Positions 21,472 to 29,559 of a DNA stretch of 35,952 nt are shown here, piece after piece. The translations under genes and the position numbers were made by a program. Below the pieces are notes generated by a model. That model was not told the origin of the DNA and did no database searches. It saw only the letters and a list, made by a program, of their open reading frames with translations. Origin of the DNA: Selenomonadaceae bacterium (GTDB taxonomy: Bacteria > Bacillota > Negativicutes > Selenomonadales > Selenomonadaceae); the NCBI GenBank assembly GCA_017412925.1, contig JAFPVP010000018.1, positions 1 to 35,952 on the forward strand. The letters run 5' to 3'. How positions within the stretch are numbered: the stretch's first letter is position 1; each line of letters begins with the position of its first letter.

Positions 21472-22731
21472 ATGATAAAAAAATTAGCCGCGCTGTTTAT
21501 GGCAGGAATATTTTTTTTGAGCTCGCCGAGTTTCGCACAGGCGGAGGAATTTTACGGGACAAATGTGCCGACGAAACCGCCGGAAGGTGTGCCGCAGTCG
21601 ATTGATGAAGACACTCCGCCGCCTTCAACTGCCGATAAACCGGAAGAAAATGCTCACGGACTGGATCCTGAATATTATGACCCGCCGGTTTATGAAGAAG
21701 GACAAAAGCCACCGCAAACCGTTGAACCGCCGCCCGTCGATGACGGCGAGGGCTTGGAATTTTTGGTTTATCATCAAAACGGAGTGATGGCGTTCGCGAT
21801 TATCGCCGACCACGAAAAATATCAGTTGCGCCCCGTGCTGGCTCGCGGACAAATTCCTGGACGCGCGACCGTTTCGCAGATGAACGCGCCCGACGCAATC
21901 GCCACGATTAATGCAAGCTATTTCGCGCCGAACGGGATTATCTTGGGCAACACGAAAATCGACGGGCTTACGGTCGGCACGACTTACTTTATACGCTCGG
22001 CGATAGGAATTCGAGCGGACGGCTCCACGATTTTTGCGCGGCAGACTTATCGCGGCGTCCTGCAATTCAACGGCGAGGAAGTTGTCGTTGCTGGCGTCGA
22101 CTGCGAACGCAATGCAAATACCGTCGTCGTCTACAACGGCTGGTACGGCGCGACGACGGGCACGAATGATTTCGGCGTGGAGCTTGTCGTTCAAGACGGC
22201 GTTGTCGTAAATGTTTTCCACGACAAGGGCAACAATTACATTCCGCCGGACGGATTTATCGTCAGCGCGCACGGCACCGCCGCCGAAAGTTTTAAGGGCG
22301 TTTACGTCGGCGACACGATAATTTTCGACGAGGATTATATAAACGTGGAGCACGGCGAGGACTTCAACGAGGCAATTCACATTGTCGGGGCGGGACCCAC
22401 GCTGGTTAAGGACGGCGAAATTTACGTGACGGCAGACGCGGAGCAATTCCCGCCCGATATTCGCGTCGGACGTGCGCCGCGTTCGGCTGTCGGTATCACG
22501 AAGTACGGCGATTATATTTTTGCGGTCGTCGACGGGCGGCAAGCGCACAGCAAAGGTTGCACGCTCACCGAATGGGCGCGGATTCTCAAAAATAATTTCG
22601 GCGCGGTCGAGGCGATTAACTTGGACGGCGGCGGCTCCACGGAATTATTTTTTAAAGGCAGTTTGGTAAACAAGCCCAGCGACGGCAGAGAACGACTTGT
22701 CGGCGACGCGCTGACTATTCTGCCTAAATAA
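21472..22731 (+). CDS. Secreted phosphodiester glycosidase family protein (NAGPA domain)
   Basis: A 419-residue exported protein. Residues 1-24 are a signal peptide (LFMAGIFFLSSPSFAQA). Residues about 25-90 form a Pro/Glu-rich linker. The rest is the NAGPA (DUF2233) domain, seen in GlcNAc-1-phosphodiester glycosidases and exopolysaccharide proteins: INASYFAPNGIILG, DIRVGRAPRSAVGI, DGRQAHSKGCTL and NLDGGGSTELF (DGGGST, 385-390) are its conserved loops. It probably trims phosphodiester-linked sugars in envelope polymers; the substrate is unknown. AAGGAG precedes the ATG. It is a single-gene unit convergent with pgeF. Confidence 0.87.
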   Translation: MIKKLAALFMAGIFFLSSPSFAQAEEFYGTNVPTKPPEGVPQSIDEDTPPPSTADKPEENAHGLDPEYYDPPVYEEGQKPPQTVEPPPVDDGEGLEFLVYHQNGVMAFAIIADHEKYQLRPVLARGQIPGRATVSQMNAPDAIATINASYFAPNGIILGNTKIDGLTVGTTYFIRSAIGIRADGSTIFARQTYRGVLQFNGEEVVVAGVDCERNANTVVVYNGWYGATTGTNDFGVELVVQDGVVVNVFHDKGNNYIPPDGFIVSAHGTAAESFKGVYVGDTIIFDEDYINVEHGEDFNEAIHIVGAGPTLVKDGEIYVTADAEQFPPDIRVGRAPRSAVGITKYGDYIFAVVDGRQAHSKGCTLTEWARILKNNFGAVEAINLDGGGSTELFFKGSLVNKPSDGRERLVGDALTILPK

Positions 22732-22741
22732 TTTACTAGCT

Positions 22742-23569
22742 TTATCTAAGCGCGATAGCGGCGGCGATTCGTCCGATGCGGTCGCGATTTTTTTTCTGCG
22801 CGGCTCGGTAGGAAAAATACCAATCGCTCTTGCAACAAGTGCACTCGCCCGCCACGTCGATATTTTTTTCGGGCACGCCAATCTCCAAAAGTTGGAGGAC
22901 GTTCGCCCGCCACAAATCCAAAAAAATTTTCCCGTCGCGTTCAATCAAAAGCTCGCCGTGATTATTCGGGAACGCCGCCTTGCATTTGTCGATGACAGCT
23001 CCGCCAACTTCATAGCAGCACGCCCCGATTGACGGCGCAATTCCAATCAGACAATTTTTAATTTGAGTGCCGAACTCGGAATTCATCTTGAGCAAAGTTT
23101 TCGCGGCGATTTTTTGGAGCGTGCCCTTCCAGCCACCGTGCGCCAGCCCGATTGCGCGATTGTCCACGTCGACAAAAAAAATCGGCACGCAGTCGGCAAA
23201 ACACAACATCAGCGGCAAGCCGGGCGTGTCAGTTATCAGCGCGTCGGTTTCGGGTATCGAGTCGGCATAATTTGCACAGCCACAGCCGCGATAATTTTCG
23301 TCGACGCGGAAAATTTTATCGCCGTGCACTTGGTTGGGCGTGACAATATCGGCTACACCAAAGCCCAGCGATTGAATAAATTTTTTCCGATTGACAAGAA
23401 CATCAGCGGGCTCGTCACCAACATGCAACGCCAAATTCAAACTGTCGAAGGGCGGCTTGCTAACTCCACCGAGCCGCGTCGAGACTGCGTGCACAATCAA
23501 ATCTTCGGGGAACGTCGAAAATTTCCCATGCCAAAGATTATTTTCCATTCGTTTTAAAAAGTAGCTCAT
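22742..23569 (-). CDS. pgeF: Peptidoglycan editing factor PgeF (multicopper-oxidase-like)
   Basis: A 275-residue YfiH/LACC1-type enzyme, described as removing mis-incorporated residues from peptidoglycan precursors and also as purine-nucleoside active. The zinc ligands are present: H82 (NQVHGDK), C127 (CFADCVP) and H144 (AHGGWKGT). The ATG at 23569 follows GGTGGAGG; an upstream GTG overlaps that site and is rejected. A C-terminal CCKSDWYFSYR segment is typical. Confidence 0.92.
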   Translation of the reverse strand: MSYFLKRMENNLWHGKFSTFPEDLIVHAVSTRLGGVSKPPFDSLNLALHVGDEPADVLVNRKKFIQSLGFGVADIVTPNQVHGDKIFRVDENYRGCGCANYADSIPETDALITDTPGLPLMLCFADCVPIFFVDVDNRAIGLAHGGWKGTLQKIAAKTLLKMNSEFGTQIKNCLIGIAPSIGACCYEVGGAVIDKCKAAFPNNHGELLIERDGKIFLDLWRANVLQLLEIGVPEKNIDVAGECTCCKSDWYFSYRAAQKKNRDRIGRIAAAIALR

Positions 23570-23583
23570 AATTTCCTCCACCT

Positions 23584-23629
23584 AAAAAAAATTCCCTAGA
23601 TTTGCTTATTGTAGCGAATCTAAGGAATC
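23584..23629 (-). terminator. Terminator of the RTX-like gene
   Basis: On the minus strand a long imperfect stem (ATTCCTTAGATTCGC against GCAAATCTAGGGAAT) is followed by at least seven T. It separates the RTX-like gene from pgeF. Confidence 0.8.
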
Positions 23630-23662
23630 ATGGCAAGCAAGCTTAATTCAACTTGCTGACGT

Positions 23663-25408
23663 TCATTTTATCCTGTAAGTTTTATTATTCACGTGAAAAG
23701 TCGTGGTCGTGGAATTTTTCAAAGTTATCGTATTCGAGCCGACCTTGAAGAAGACATCGCCGCTTGTTTTATTATACGACGCCGAGAACGTGCCGGTAAT
23801 TTGGAGCAAATCATCACTCCCGAATCCGTAGATAGTGTCGTTGCCGTCGCCGGAGCCGTAGATAAAAGTATCGTCGCCGCTACTGCCCCAGAGCGTATCA
23901 TTGCCCTTGCCGCCAATTAAAGTATCGTAGCTCGCACCGCCGGCTTTTAAAACGTCGTTGCCGTCTCCGCCGTTGAGTGTCGAATATTTTCCAAGGCTCG
24001 TGTTCCCGATAGTGTCGTTCCCTGCGCCGCCGAGGATTGAGTTGTAGCTTCCGTAGTTGGTGACGCTGTCATTGCCCGCGCCGCCGAGAATCGTCGAATA
24101 ATTCGCGCTTGAGCCTGCATAAATGGAATCTGCGCCGTCGCCGCCGTCGAATTTAGTACGAGCACTCCAACTTTCTAACTTGTCATTACCTGCGCCGCCG
24201 ATAAGTGTAACCTTCGAGCCGTCAGAAAAGGAAACAAGGTAATCGTTATCCGCGCCGCCGTTCATCGACACGTTGCCGCCGTAATTGTAAAGGGTATCCG
24301 CGCCGCTCGTGCCGGTTATTTTTTTGTTGGAGTTCTTGTTAGTGTAAGATGCGCCCTTGCTTGAAGTTGTGGTTGAAGCTTGGGTACCTTTAATGTTGAG
24401 AGTGTTGCCCTTGCCGCCGACGATTGTAATTTTTCCGCTGCCGACAGTGAGAACAACATCGGAGCCGACCGTCGAGCGCGTATAAGTGCCGCCCGTAATG
24501 CTTAGCGTGTCTTTCGAGCCGATATTATAAATTTTGTCATTGCCGTCGCCGCTGGCGTATTGAATCACGTTTTTAATCGCGAAGCTATAGAGCGAGACGG
24601 TATCATTGCCCGCACCTGCATTAATCGTGCAGTAGTCGTTGTTACTATAGATAGAATCGTTGCCCGCGCCGGTGTCAATTTTGCAATATTTGCCCGAGTT
24701 GCTGACGGTATCATTGCCTGCGCCTGTCGTGATTGTCACATCATGTGCAGCATAATTATTAGTAATTTTATCAGCGTAGCTTGTGCCGCTCACTGTTTTG
24801 TATGGAGTGTTGTTCTGAATATTTTTACCCGTGCTTGAAGTCGTGGTTGTCGCTTTGGTTGAAGTTGAAGCGTTCGTTCCTTTAATGTTGAGAGTTTTGC
24901 CCTTACCGCCGACGATAGTAATCTTGCCACCGCTGGTAGTGATGATAACATCGGAGCCGCTGGTTTGGCTGGTATAGGTGCCGCCTTCAATGCTTAGCGT
25001 GTCCGTCGAGGCGAATCCGTAAATTTTATCGTTGCCGTGTTTCCAAGCGTCGGTTACGTTGCTATAAGCGGCGTATTGTAGCAAACGTCTACTTCCGCCC
25101 GTCAATGAAATGGTGTCATTGCCCGCACCGCCCATGATTGTAACCGAGCTACCGTTGCTTTCAATCTTATCGTTACCCGCGCCGCCGTTGATTGAAACGT
25201 TTGAAGCATAATTGGAAATTTTATCGTTGCCGGAGCCGCCGTCGATTTTGGTTTTTGAAGCGTAATTTGTGATTGTGTCGTTGCCCGAACTTCCGCTAAT
25301 GGTGGAGGAAACGCCTTTGCTTGAATTGGAAATTTTGTCGGCGTAAAGCGTGCCGTACAAGTAGGCATAAGGAGTTGTCTTGTTGTTGATAGTTTTACCG
25401 GAAGCCAT
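23663..25408 (-). CDS. RTX-like calcium-binding repeat protein
   Basis: A 581-residue extracellular-type protein made of nonapeptide repeats GGxGNDxI, which in this family bind Ca2+ in parallel beta rolls. Three modules are visible. The first two (about 14-185 and 205-350) each run from xGTxYADKI through four to five repeats to HGNDKIYGF or DGNDKIYNI, DTLSIxGGTY, SDVxxT and GGKGxTLNIKGT. The third (about 355-581) starts ITGTSGADTLYNY, has seven or more repeats and ends with TFHVNNKTYRIK. No signal peptide is seen, as expected for type I export. No exporter is in the window. GGAAAGGAG lies before the ATG. Its promoter carries a poly-C/G tract. Confidence 0.85.
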   Translation of the reverse strand: MASGKTINNKTTPYAYLYGTLYADKISNSSKGVSSTISGSSGNDTITNYASKTKIDGGSGNDKISNYASNVSINGGAGNDKIESNGSSVTIMGGAGNDTISLTGGSRRLLQYAAYSNVTDAWKHGNDKIYGFASTDTLSIEGGTYTSQTSGSDVIITTSGGKITIVGGKGKTLNIKGTNASTSTKATTTTSSTGKNIQNNTPYKTVSGTSYADKITNNYAAHDVTITTGAGNDTVSNSGKYCKIDTGAGNDSIYSNNDYCTINAGAGNDTVSLYSFAIKNVIQYASGDGNDKIYNIGSKDTLSITGGTYTRSTVGSDVVLTVGSGKITIVGGKGNTLNIKGTQASTTTSSKGASYTNKNSNKKITGTSGADTLYNYGGNVSMNGGADNDYLVSFSDGSKVTLIGGAGNDKLESWSARTKFDGGDGADSIYAGSSANYSTILGGAGNDSVTNYGSYNSILGGAGNDTIGNTSLGKYSTLNGGDGNDVLKAGGASYDTLIGGKGNDTLWGSSGDDTFIYGSGDGNDTIYGFGSDDLLQITGTFSASYNKTSGDVFFKVGSNTITLKNSTTTTFHVNNKTYRIK

Positions 25409-25447
25409 TTTGCATTCTCCTTTCCAAAAAGTTAAACTTTCCCATTC

Positions 25448-25478
25448 ATTATCTCCCCCCCCAATGCCCCGTTGTCAA
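25448..25478 (-). promoter_or_regulatory. Promoter of the RTX-like gene with a G8 tract in its spacer
   Basis: On the minus strand a perfect TTGACA (plus 25473-25478) and GATAAT (plus 25448-25453) are separated by 19 bases. The spacer holds eight consecutive G (plus strand C, 25455-25462) plus four more, so its length could vary by slippage. Confidence 0.55.
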
Positions 25479-25487
25479 GACCTTTGC

Positions 25488-25525
25488 AAAAAAAAATTTT
25501 CCCGCCGCTGTGACGGGAAAATTTT
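25488..25525 (-). terminator. Terminator of the amino-acid permease operon
   Basis: A 12-bp perfect stem AAAATTTTCCCG/CGGGAAAATTTT with a 9-base loop, followed on the minus strand by a T-run. Confidence 0.88.
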
Positions 25526-25538
25526 CTGTTCAGAGTGA

Positions 25539-26873
25539 TTATTTTTTCTTGGAGCGATAGAAAATCCAAATTGCCAAAATCCAAATCGGCATGACGATAA
25601 CTGCCGGTCGCATCTCGTCCATCATCGCCATAATTATTAAAATGCCCGCAAGGAACGCCAAGCACAAATATTCCGCGAACGGATAGAAGAGCGATTTGAA
25701 TTTCGGGACGACGCCCGACGCCTTGCAGTGTTCACGGAATTTTAAATGCGTCAAGACAATCAAGCCCCAGCTTATGACGACCGCGCCCGTGACGATTGCC
25801 ATCATGTACATAAAAACTTCGTCGGGCAAAAGATAATTCAGCACCGCCGCAAGAAGCGTTATCCCTGACGAAACTAAAATGCCGTTGACGGGGACGCCGC
25901 GCTCTGAAAGTTTTTCAAAAAATTTCGGAGCGTTGTTGCTCTTCGCCAAGCCGTAAAGCATTCGCGAATTGGAATAAATCGCCGAGTTGTAGACGCTAAC
26001 CGCCGCCGTCAGCACCACGAAATTTAAAATGTTCGCGGCAGTAGCGAAGCCCGCGCCCTCAAAAATTTGAACAAAAGGACTTGCCTCCTTGCCGACTTCA
26101 TTCCACGGCCACAGCGTCATTAAAACAATCATCGTGCCGACGTAGAAAATCAAAATGCGGTAGATAACTTGATTAATCGCGCGGGGAATAGTTTTATCGG
26201 GATTTTCAGCCTCGCCCGCCGTGATTCCGATTAACTCAATGCCGCCGAAACTGAACAGCACGGGCGCAAGCGACATGATCATACCTTCCGCGCCGTTCGG
26301 GAAAAATCCGCCGTGACTCCACAGATGATGAAAATTCATCGGGAAAGGATTCGGGTCTACGGCAATGGAATAAGAGCCGAGCAGAATCATTCCGATAATC
26401 GCGCTGATTTTAATGCCCGCCATCCAAAATTCAATTTCGCCGTACGCGCTGACCGTGACGAGATTAATCGCCGTGATGATAATCAAGCAGGCGAGCACGC
26501 CAATCCATTTGGGCAAGTCGGGGAACCAATAGCCCAGATAAATCGAGACGGCAGAAAGTTCCGCCATGCTGACGAGGATATAAAGAAACCAATAATTCCA
26601 GCCCGCGAGGAAGCCGGGGAATTCGCCCCAATACTTCGCGGCGTAGTGGCTGAACGAACCGCTAACCGGCTCTTCAACGCTCATCTCGCCGAGCATGCGC
26701 ACGATAAGAAAAATAATTATCCCGCCGATCAAATAGCTCAGCGAGACGGAGGGACCTGCCATGGCGATTGTGGCAGTCGAGCCGTAGAATAAACCCGTGC
26801 CGACCGCCGTGCCCAGCGCAATCATTTGCAAATGGCGATTTTTCAAACCGCGTTGCATTTTATTTTCAGCCAT
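25539..26873 (-). CDS. Amino-acid permease, AAT family of the APC superfamily
   Basis: A 444-residue inner-membrane transporter with about twelve helices. QMIALGTAVGTGLFYGS (16-32) is the substrate-binding first helix of AroP/PheP/LysP/GabP-type permeases; EPVSGSF and the FSFGGIELIGITAGEAENP segment are also characteristic. The end is basic (YRSKKK). Substrate cannot be assigned by eye. It is 47 bases downstream of the SDR gene and may be the last gene of a four-gene operon. Confidence 0.9.
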   Translation of the reverse strand: MAENKMQRGLKNRHLQMIALGTAVGTGLFYGSTATIAMAGPSVSLSYLIGGIIIFLIVRMLGEMSVEEPVSGSFSHYAAKYWGEFPGFLAGWNYWFLYILVSMAELSAVSIYLGYWFPDLPKWIGVLACLIIITAINLVTVSAYGEIEFWMAGIKISAIIGMILLGSYSIAVDPNPFPMNFHHLWSHGGFFPNGAEGMIMSLAPVLFSFGGIELIGITAGEAENPDKTIPRAINQVIYRILIFYVGTMIVLMTLWPWNEVGKEASPFVQIFEGAGFATAANILNFVVLTAAVSVYNSAIYSNSRMLYGLAKSNNAPKFFEKLSERGVPVNGILVSSGITLLAAVLNYLLPDEVFMYMMAIVTGAVVISWGLIVLTHLKFREHCKASGVVPKFKSLFYPFAEYLCLAFLAGILIIMAMMDEMRPAVIVMPIWILAIWIFYRSKKK

Positions 26874-26920
26874 AAATATTTCAAATCCTTAAGGAAAAAT
26901 ATTCCGTTGACACTGCCTTA

Positions 26921-27664
26921 TCATCTGGCATTATATCCGCCGTCGATAGTTAAGACAGTTCCGGTGATGAACTCGTTTTCTTCGGAGGCAAGGAAAAATA
27001 TTCCGTTGGCGATGTCTTCTACCTTGCCGAGCCTGTTCATGGGATGAATCGCTTCAATGCCTGACACGTCGTAAGTTCCTGCGTCGATAGCATTTTGAAG
27101 AATATCCGTCTTGATTGCTCCCGGTGCCACTGCATTTATGCGTATTCCCTGCCGTGCATAATCAATGGCGGCACCTTTGGTCAGACCTACGACAGCATGT
27201 TTCGTAGCACAATACTGCGCAGTCGCATACAAGCCGTTGAGTCCCGCAATGGAGGCTAAATTCACAATCGAGCCGCCGTTTGTTTTGAGCATTTCTTTTA
27301 TCGCATATTTCATTCCGTAATAAACGCCCATCACATTTGTATCAAGCATTTGTCTCAAATCATCAGACTTTGTCTCCGCCAACACAGCATTGCCCAATGA
27401 AATACCTGAGTTATTGACCATGACATCCAATTTCCCGTACTTGGCGACCGTTCCTTTTATTACGTCTCGGACTTGTTCTTCGTCCCTGACATCGAGTACT
27501 TTGAAATCTACTTCCAAGCCTTTATTCTTAAATTCATTTCGCAGGGCAGTTTCTTTTCTTGAATCACGACTGGTAACAACAACATTATAGCCGTTTTCGG
27601 CAAACTTTATGGCAGTTGCTTTACCGATTCCGGTTGTGCCGCCTGTGATAATTACTGTTTTCAT
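26921..27664 (-). CDS. Short-chain dehydrogenase/reductase
   Basis: A 247-residue classical SDR. The cofactor loop TGGTTGIG (7-14), NNSG (84-87), and the catalytic Ser138, Tyr151 and Lys155 (YCATK) are present, as is the tail TGTVLTIDGGY. Family members reduce oxoacyl-ACP, sugars or small ketones; the substrate is unknown. Its wording differs from neighbours: fewer A/T runs and more mixed codons, which might mean recent acquisition, though this was judged only by eye. Confidence 0.9.
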   Translation of the reverse strand: MKTVIITGGTTGIGKATAIKFAENGYNVVVTSRDSRKETALRNEFKNKGLEVDFKVLDVRDEEQVRDVIKGTVAKYGKLDVMVNNSGISLGNAVLAETKSDDLRQMLDTNVMGVYYGMKYAIKEMLKTNGGSIVNLASIAGLNGLYATAQYCATKHAVVGLTKGAAIDYARQGIRINAVAPGAIKTDILQNAIDAGTYDVSGIEAIHPMNRLGKVEDIANGIFFLASEENEFITGTVLTIDGGYNAR

Positions 27665-27697
27665 TGTTCCTCCTTATTAAAAGCCGAATCTGACAAT

Positions 27698-28678
27698 TTA
27701 CCAAACCTCGTCGGGATATTTCAGATTCCAATTTTTTCTCAGCGCGGTCATAATATCCATAACGTCTTTGGAAAAATTTAATTTCATTGCCGAGGCGTCG
27801 CCGCTTAGAATTGCTTGTTCCATGTCGTTCATTTCGTAAAAGAGCGCGTCAGTCTGTTCGCCCGCGAAAATTTCTTTTACGTCGCCAGTCGCCGCGTCCA
27901 CGAAAAAAGCTTTCTCTGCGCGGGGATATTCCAAAATTTCGATGTAGCCGCGTTCGCAACTGATGACGGCGCGTTTTGGCTGTTTGGAGTGCATTGACAG
28001 CGCGATCGTCGCCAACTGCCCGTGAGAATTTTTTAAGAGAATCGTCGACATTTCGTCGGAGCCGGTCGGCGAAGGCTGCCACTGACTTAAAATTTCCGTC
28101 GGCTTCTCCGCCATGAACGAACGCACAATCGACAGCGCGTAAACGCCAATATCGAGGAGCGCACCGCCCGCCAAATTCATGTTGAAAAATCGGTTGCTCA
28201 TGTTGTATTCTTTGAACGAGCCGAAATTCGCCGTGATGATTTGCACCTTGCCGAAGTCGCCGCGTTCGATTTTGCGCCAAAGATTTTTATAAAGCGGCAT
28301 GTGCCAAATCGTCATAGCTTCAGCGAGCACCAGATTTTTTTCAGCCGCGAGGGAAATCATTTCGTTGAGTTCGCGGCTGTTGAGCGTGATAGATTTTTCA
28401 ACGAGCAAATGTTTTCCGTTGTCGAGGGCGCGTTTCATGAAAGGATAATGCGTATTGTGCGGCGTTGTCAAATAAATCACGTCAACATTTTTGTCGGAAA
28501 AAATTTCGTCGATTGAATCGTAAACTTTTTCGACGGAATATTTTTCGGCGAAGGCAACGGCTTTTTCGTGCGTGCGATTGGCGACGCCGTAAAGATTTCT
28601 GCCGTGCTTATGGAGAGCCTGCGCCATTTCGTTAGCAATGACGCCGACTCCGAGCACCGCCCAATTTAAATTTTTCAT
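27698..28678 (-). CDS. Gfo/Idh/MocA family oxidoreductase
   Basis: A 326-residue NAD(P)-dependent dehydrogenase acting on sugars or related compounds. The N-terminal Rossmann motif is VLGVGVIANEMAQAL (8-22), the catalytic-lysine motif is VEKS (93-96) and the C-terminal half is the usual alpha/beta domain (GGALLDIGVYAL). It begins 13 bases after the glucosaminidase stop and ends 33 bases before the SDR gene. Substrate unknown. Confidence 0.9.
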   Translation of the reverse strand: MKNLNWAVLGVGVIANEMAQALHKHGRNLYGVANRTHEKAVAFAEKYSVEKVYDSIDEIFSDKNVDVIYLTTPHNTHYPFMKRALDNGKHLLVEKSITLNSRELNEMISLAAEKNLVLAEAMTIWHMPLYKNLWRKIERGDFGKVQIITANFGSFKEYNMSNRFFNMNLAGGALLDIGVYALSIVRSFMAEKPTEILSQWQPSPTGSDEMSTILLKNSHGQLATIALSMHSKQPKRAVISCERGYIEILEYPRAEKAFFVDAATGDVKEIFAGEQTDALFYEMNDMEQAILSGDASAMKLNFSKDVMDIMTALRKNWNLKYPDEVW

Positions 28679-28691
28679 GGCGAAACCTCAA

Positions 28692-29450
28692 TCATTGAAT
28701 CAAAATATCGCGGAACATGGACAAAATTTCTTGCCCGTAAAATCTGCCGGGGACAGCCCAACGCCCGTTCAAATCCTGCCACTTGCCCAAAGTCCGCGAG
28801 CCGTAAGCTTGGCGAACGATACCGTAGCGCGGGTCGACGACGGGCATTGTGGGGCGGCGCGTAGAAGAATAAGCTAATAAGTGCTGAATGTGAGCGCGAA
28901 CTCCGAGTTGGGGCGTCGCAAAAAATTCGCCCTTGACACCGCCGCCGGTCGTGCCGAGTCCGCAATAATTATTTTGTTCGGGGATAACATCGCCGCCGTA
29001 GCGGAAAAAGCCGGTCTCCTTGAGAGCTTGCGCAAAAGCCACGTCAGGACGAATGCCTTCGCGTGCGCCTTCCTCGTAGTAGTAAGCGACGATTTCTTCA
29101 GCGGAAACTTTCAAATTCGGATTGGGATTGTTGCGCAGGAGATATTTAACGCATTGCTGTTGAGTGGCGATAGGCGTGCCGATAATCGACGTGTCGGCGG
29201 AGGAGACGGTCGTCGGGACGGAAAAATTTTCTTGGCTGTCGAAGGCGTCGAAAATTTTTTCTTCGGGCGACGGTTTAAATTTGCTCATGGTTTCGGCGAC
29301 ACGCTCGCGCAACGTGGGAAGTTTACGTTCGACGGATTTAGTTTCAACTTTCGGGTCGTGAATTCTGGCGTCGACGGTCACGGGCATGGAGAGCGCAAAA
29401 GCTCCGAGCGCAACCGCCGCGATAAAATTTTTTGCCTTGAAAAAGTTCAA
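28692..29450 (-). CDS. Secreted glucosaminidase-domain protein
   Basis: A 252-residue exported protein. Residues 1-28 are a signal peptide (FIAAVALGAFALSMPVTVDA), about 30-100 a linker and about 100-252 a glucosaminidase (GH73/lysozyme-like) domain: VAFAQALKETGFFRYGG has the expected catalytic glutamate (E145), followed by NNYCGLGTTGG and TPQLGVRAHIQHLLAY. It likely cuts peptidoglycan glycan strands. The start is TTG, preceded by GAGGTGAT. It shares a short divergent control region with tmcAL. Confidence 0.87.
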   Translation of the reverse strand: MNFFKAKNFIAAVALGAFALSMPVTVDARIHDPKVETKSVERKLPTLRERVAETMSKFKPSPEEKIFDAFDSQENFSVPTTVSSADTSIIGTPIATQQQCVKYLLRNNPNPNLKVSAEEIVAYYYEEGAREGIRPDVAFAQALKETGFFRYGGDVIPEQNNYCGLGTTGGGVKGEFFATPQLGVRAHIQHLLAYSSTRRPTMPVVDPRYGIVRQAYGSRTLGKWQDLNGRWAVPGRFYGQEILSMFRDILIQ

Positions 29451-29500
29451 ATTATATCACCTCGTACAGATTAATTTCAGAAATTTATCATCTGCCGCGA

Positions 29501-29529
29501 AGTATACACCATTTGAAAATTTGTTGCAA
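29501..29529 (-). promoter_or_regulatory. Promoter of the glucosaminidase operon
   Basis: On the minus strand TTGCAA (plus 29524-29529) and TATACT (plus 29501-29506) are 17 bases apart. It overlaps the divergent tmcAL promoter. Confidence 0.55.
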
Positions 29530-29540
29530 GAATTTAAAAT
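29513..29540 (+). promoter_or_regulatory. Promoter of tmcAL
   Basis: TTGAAA (29513-29518) and TAAAAT (29535-29540) are separated by 16 bases. Transcription would begin near 29547, downstream of the ATG at 29539, favouring the TTG start at 29560. Confidence 0.5.
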
Positions 29541-29559
29541 GAAATTAGAGGTGGGAAAA

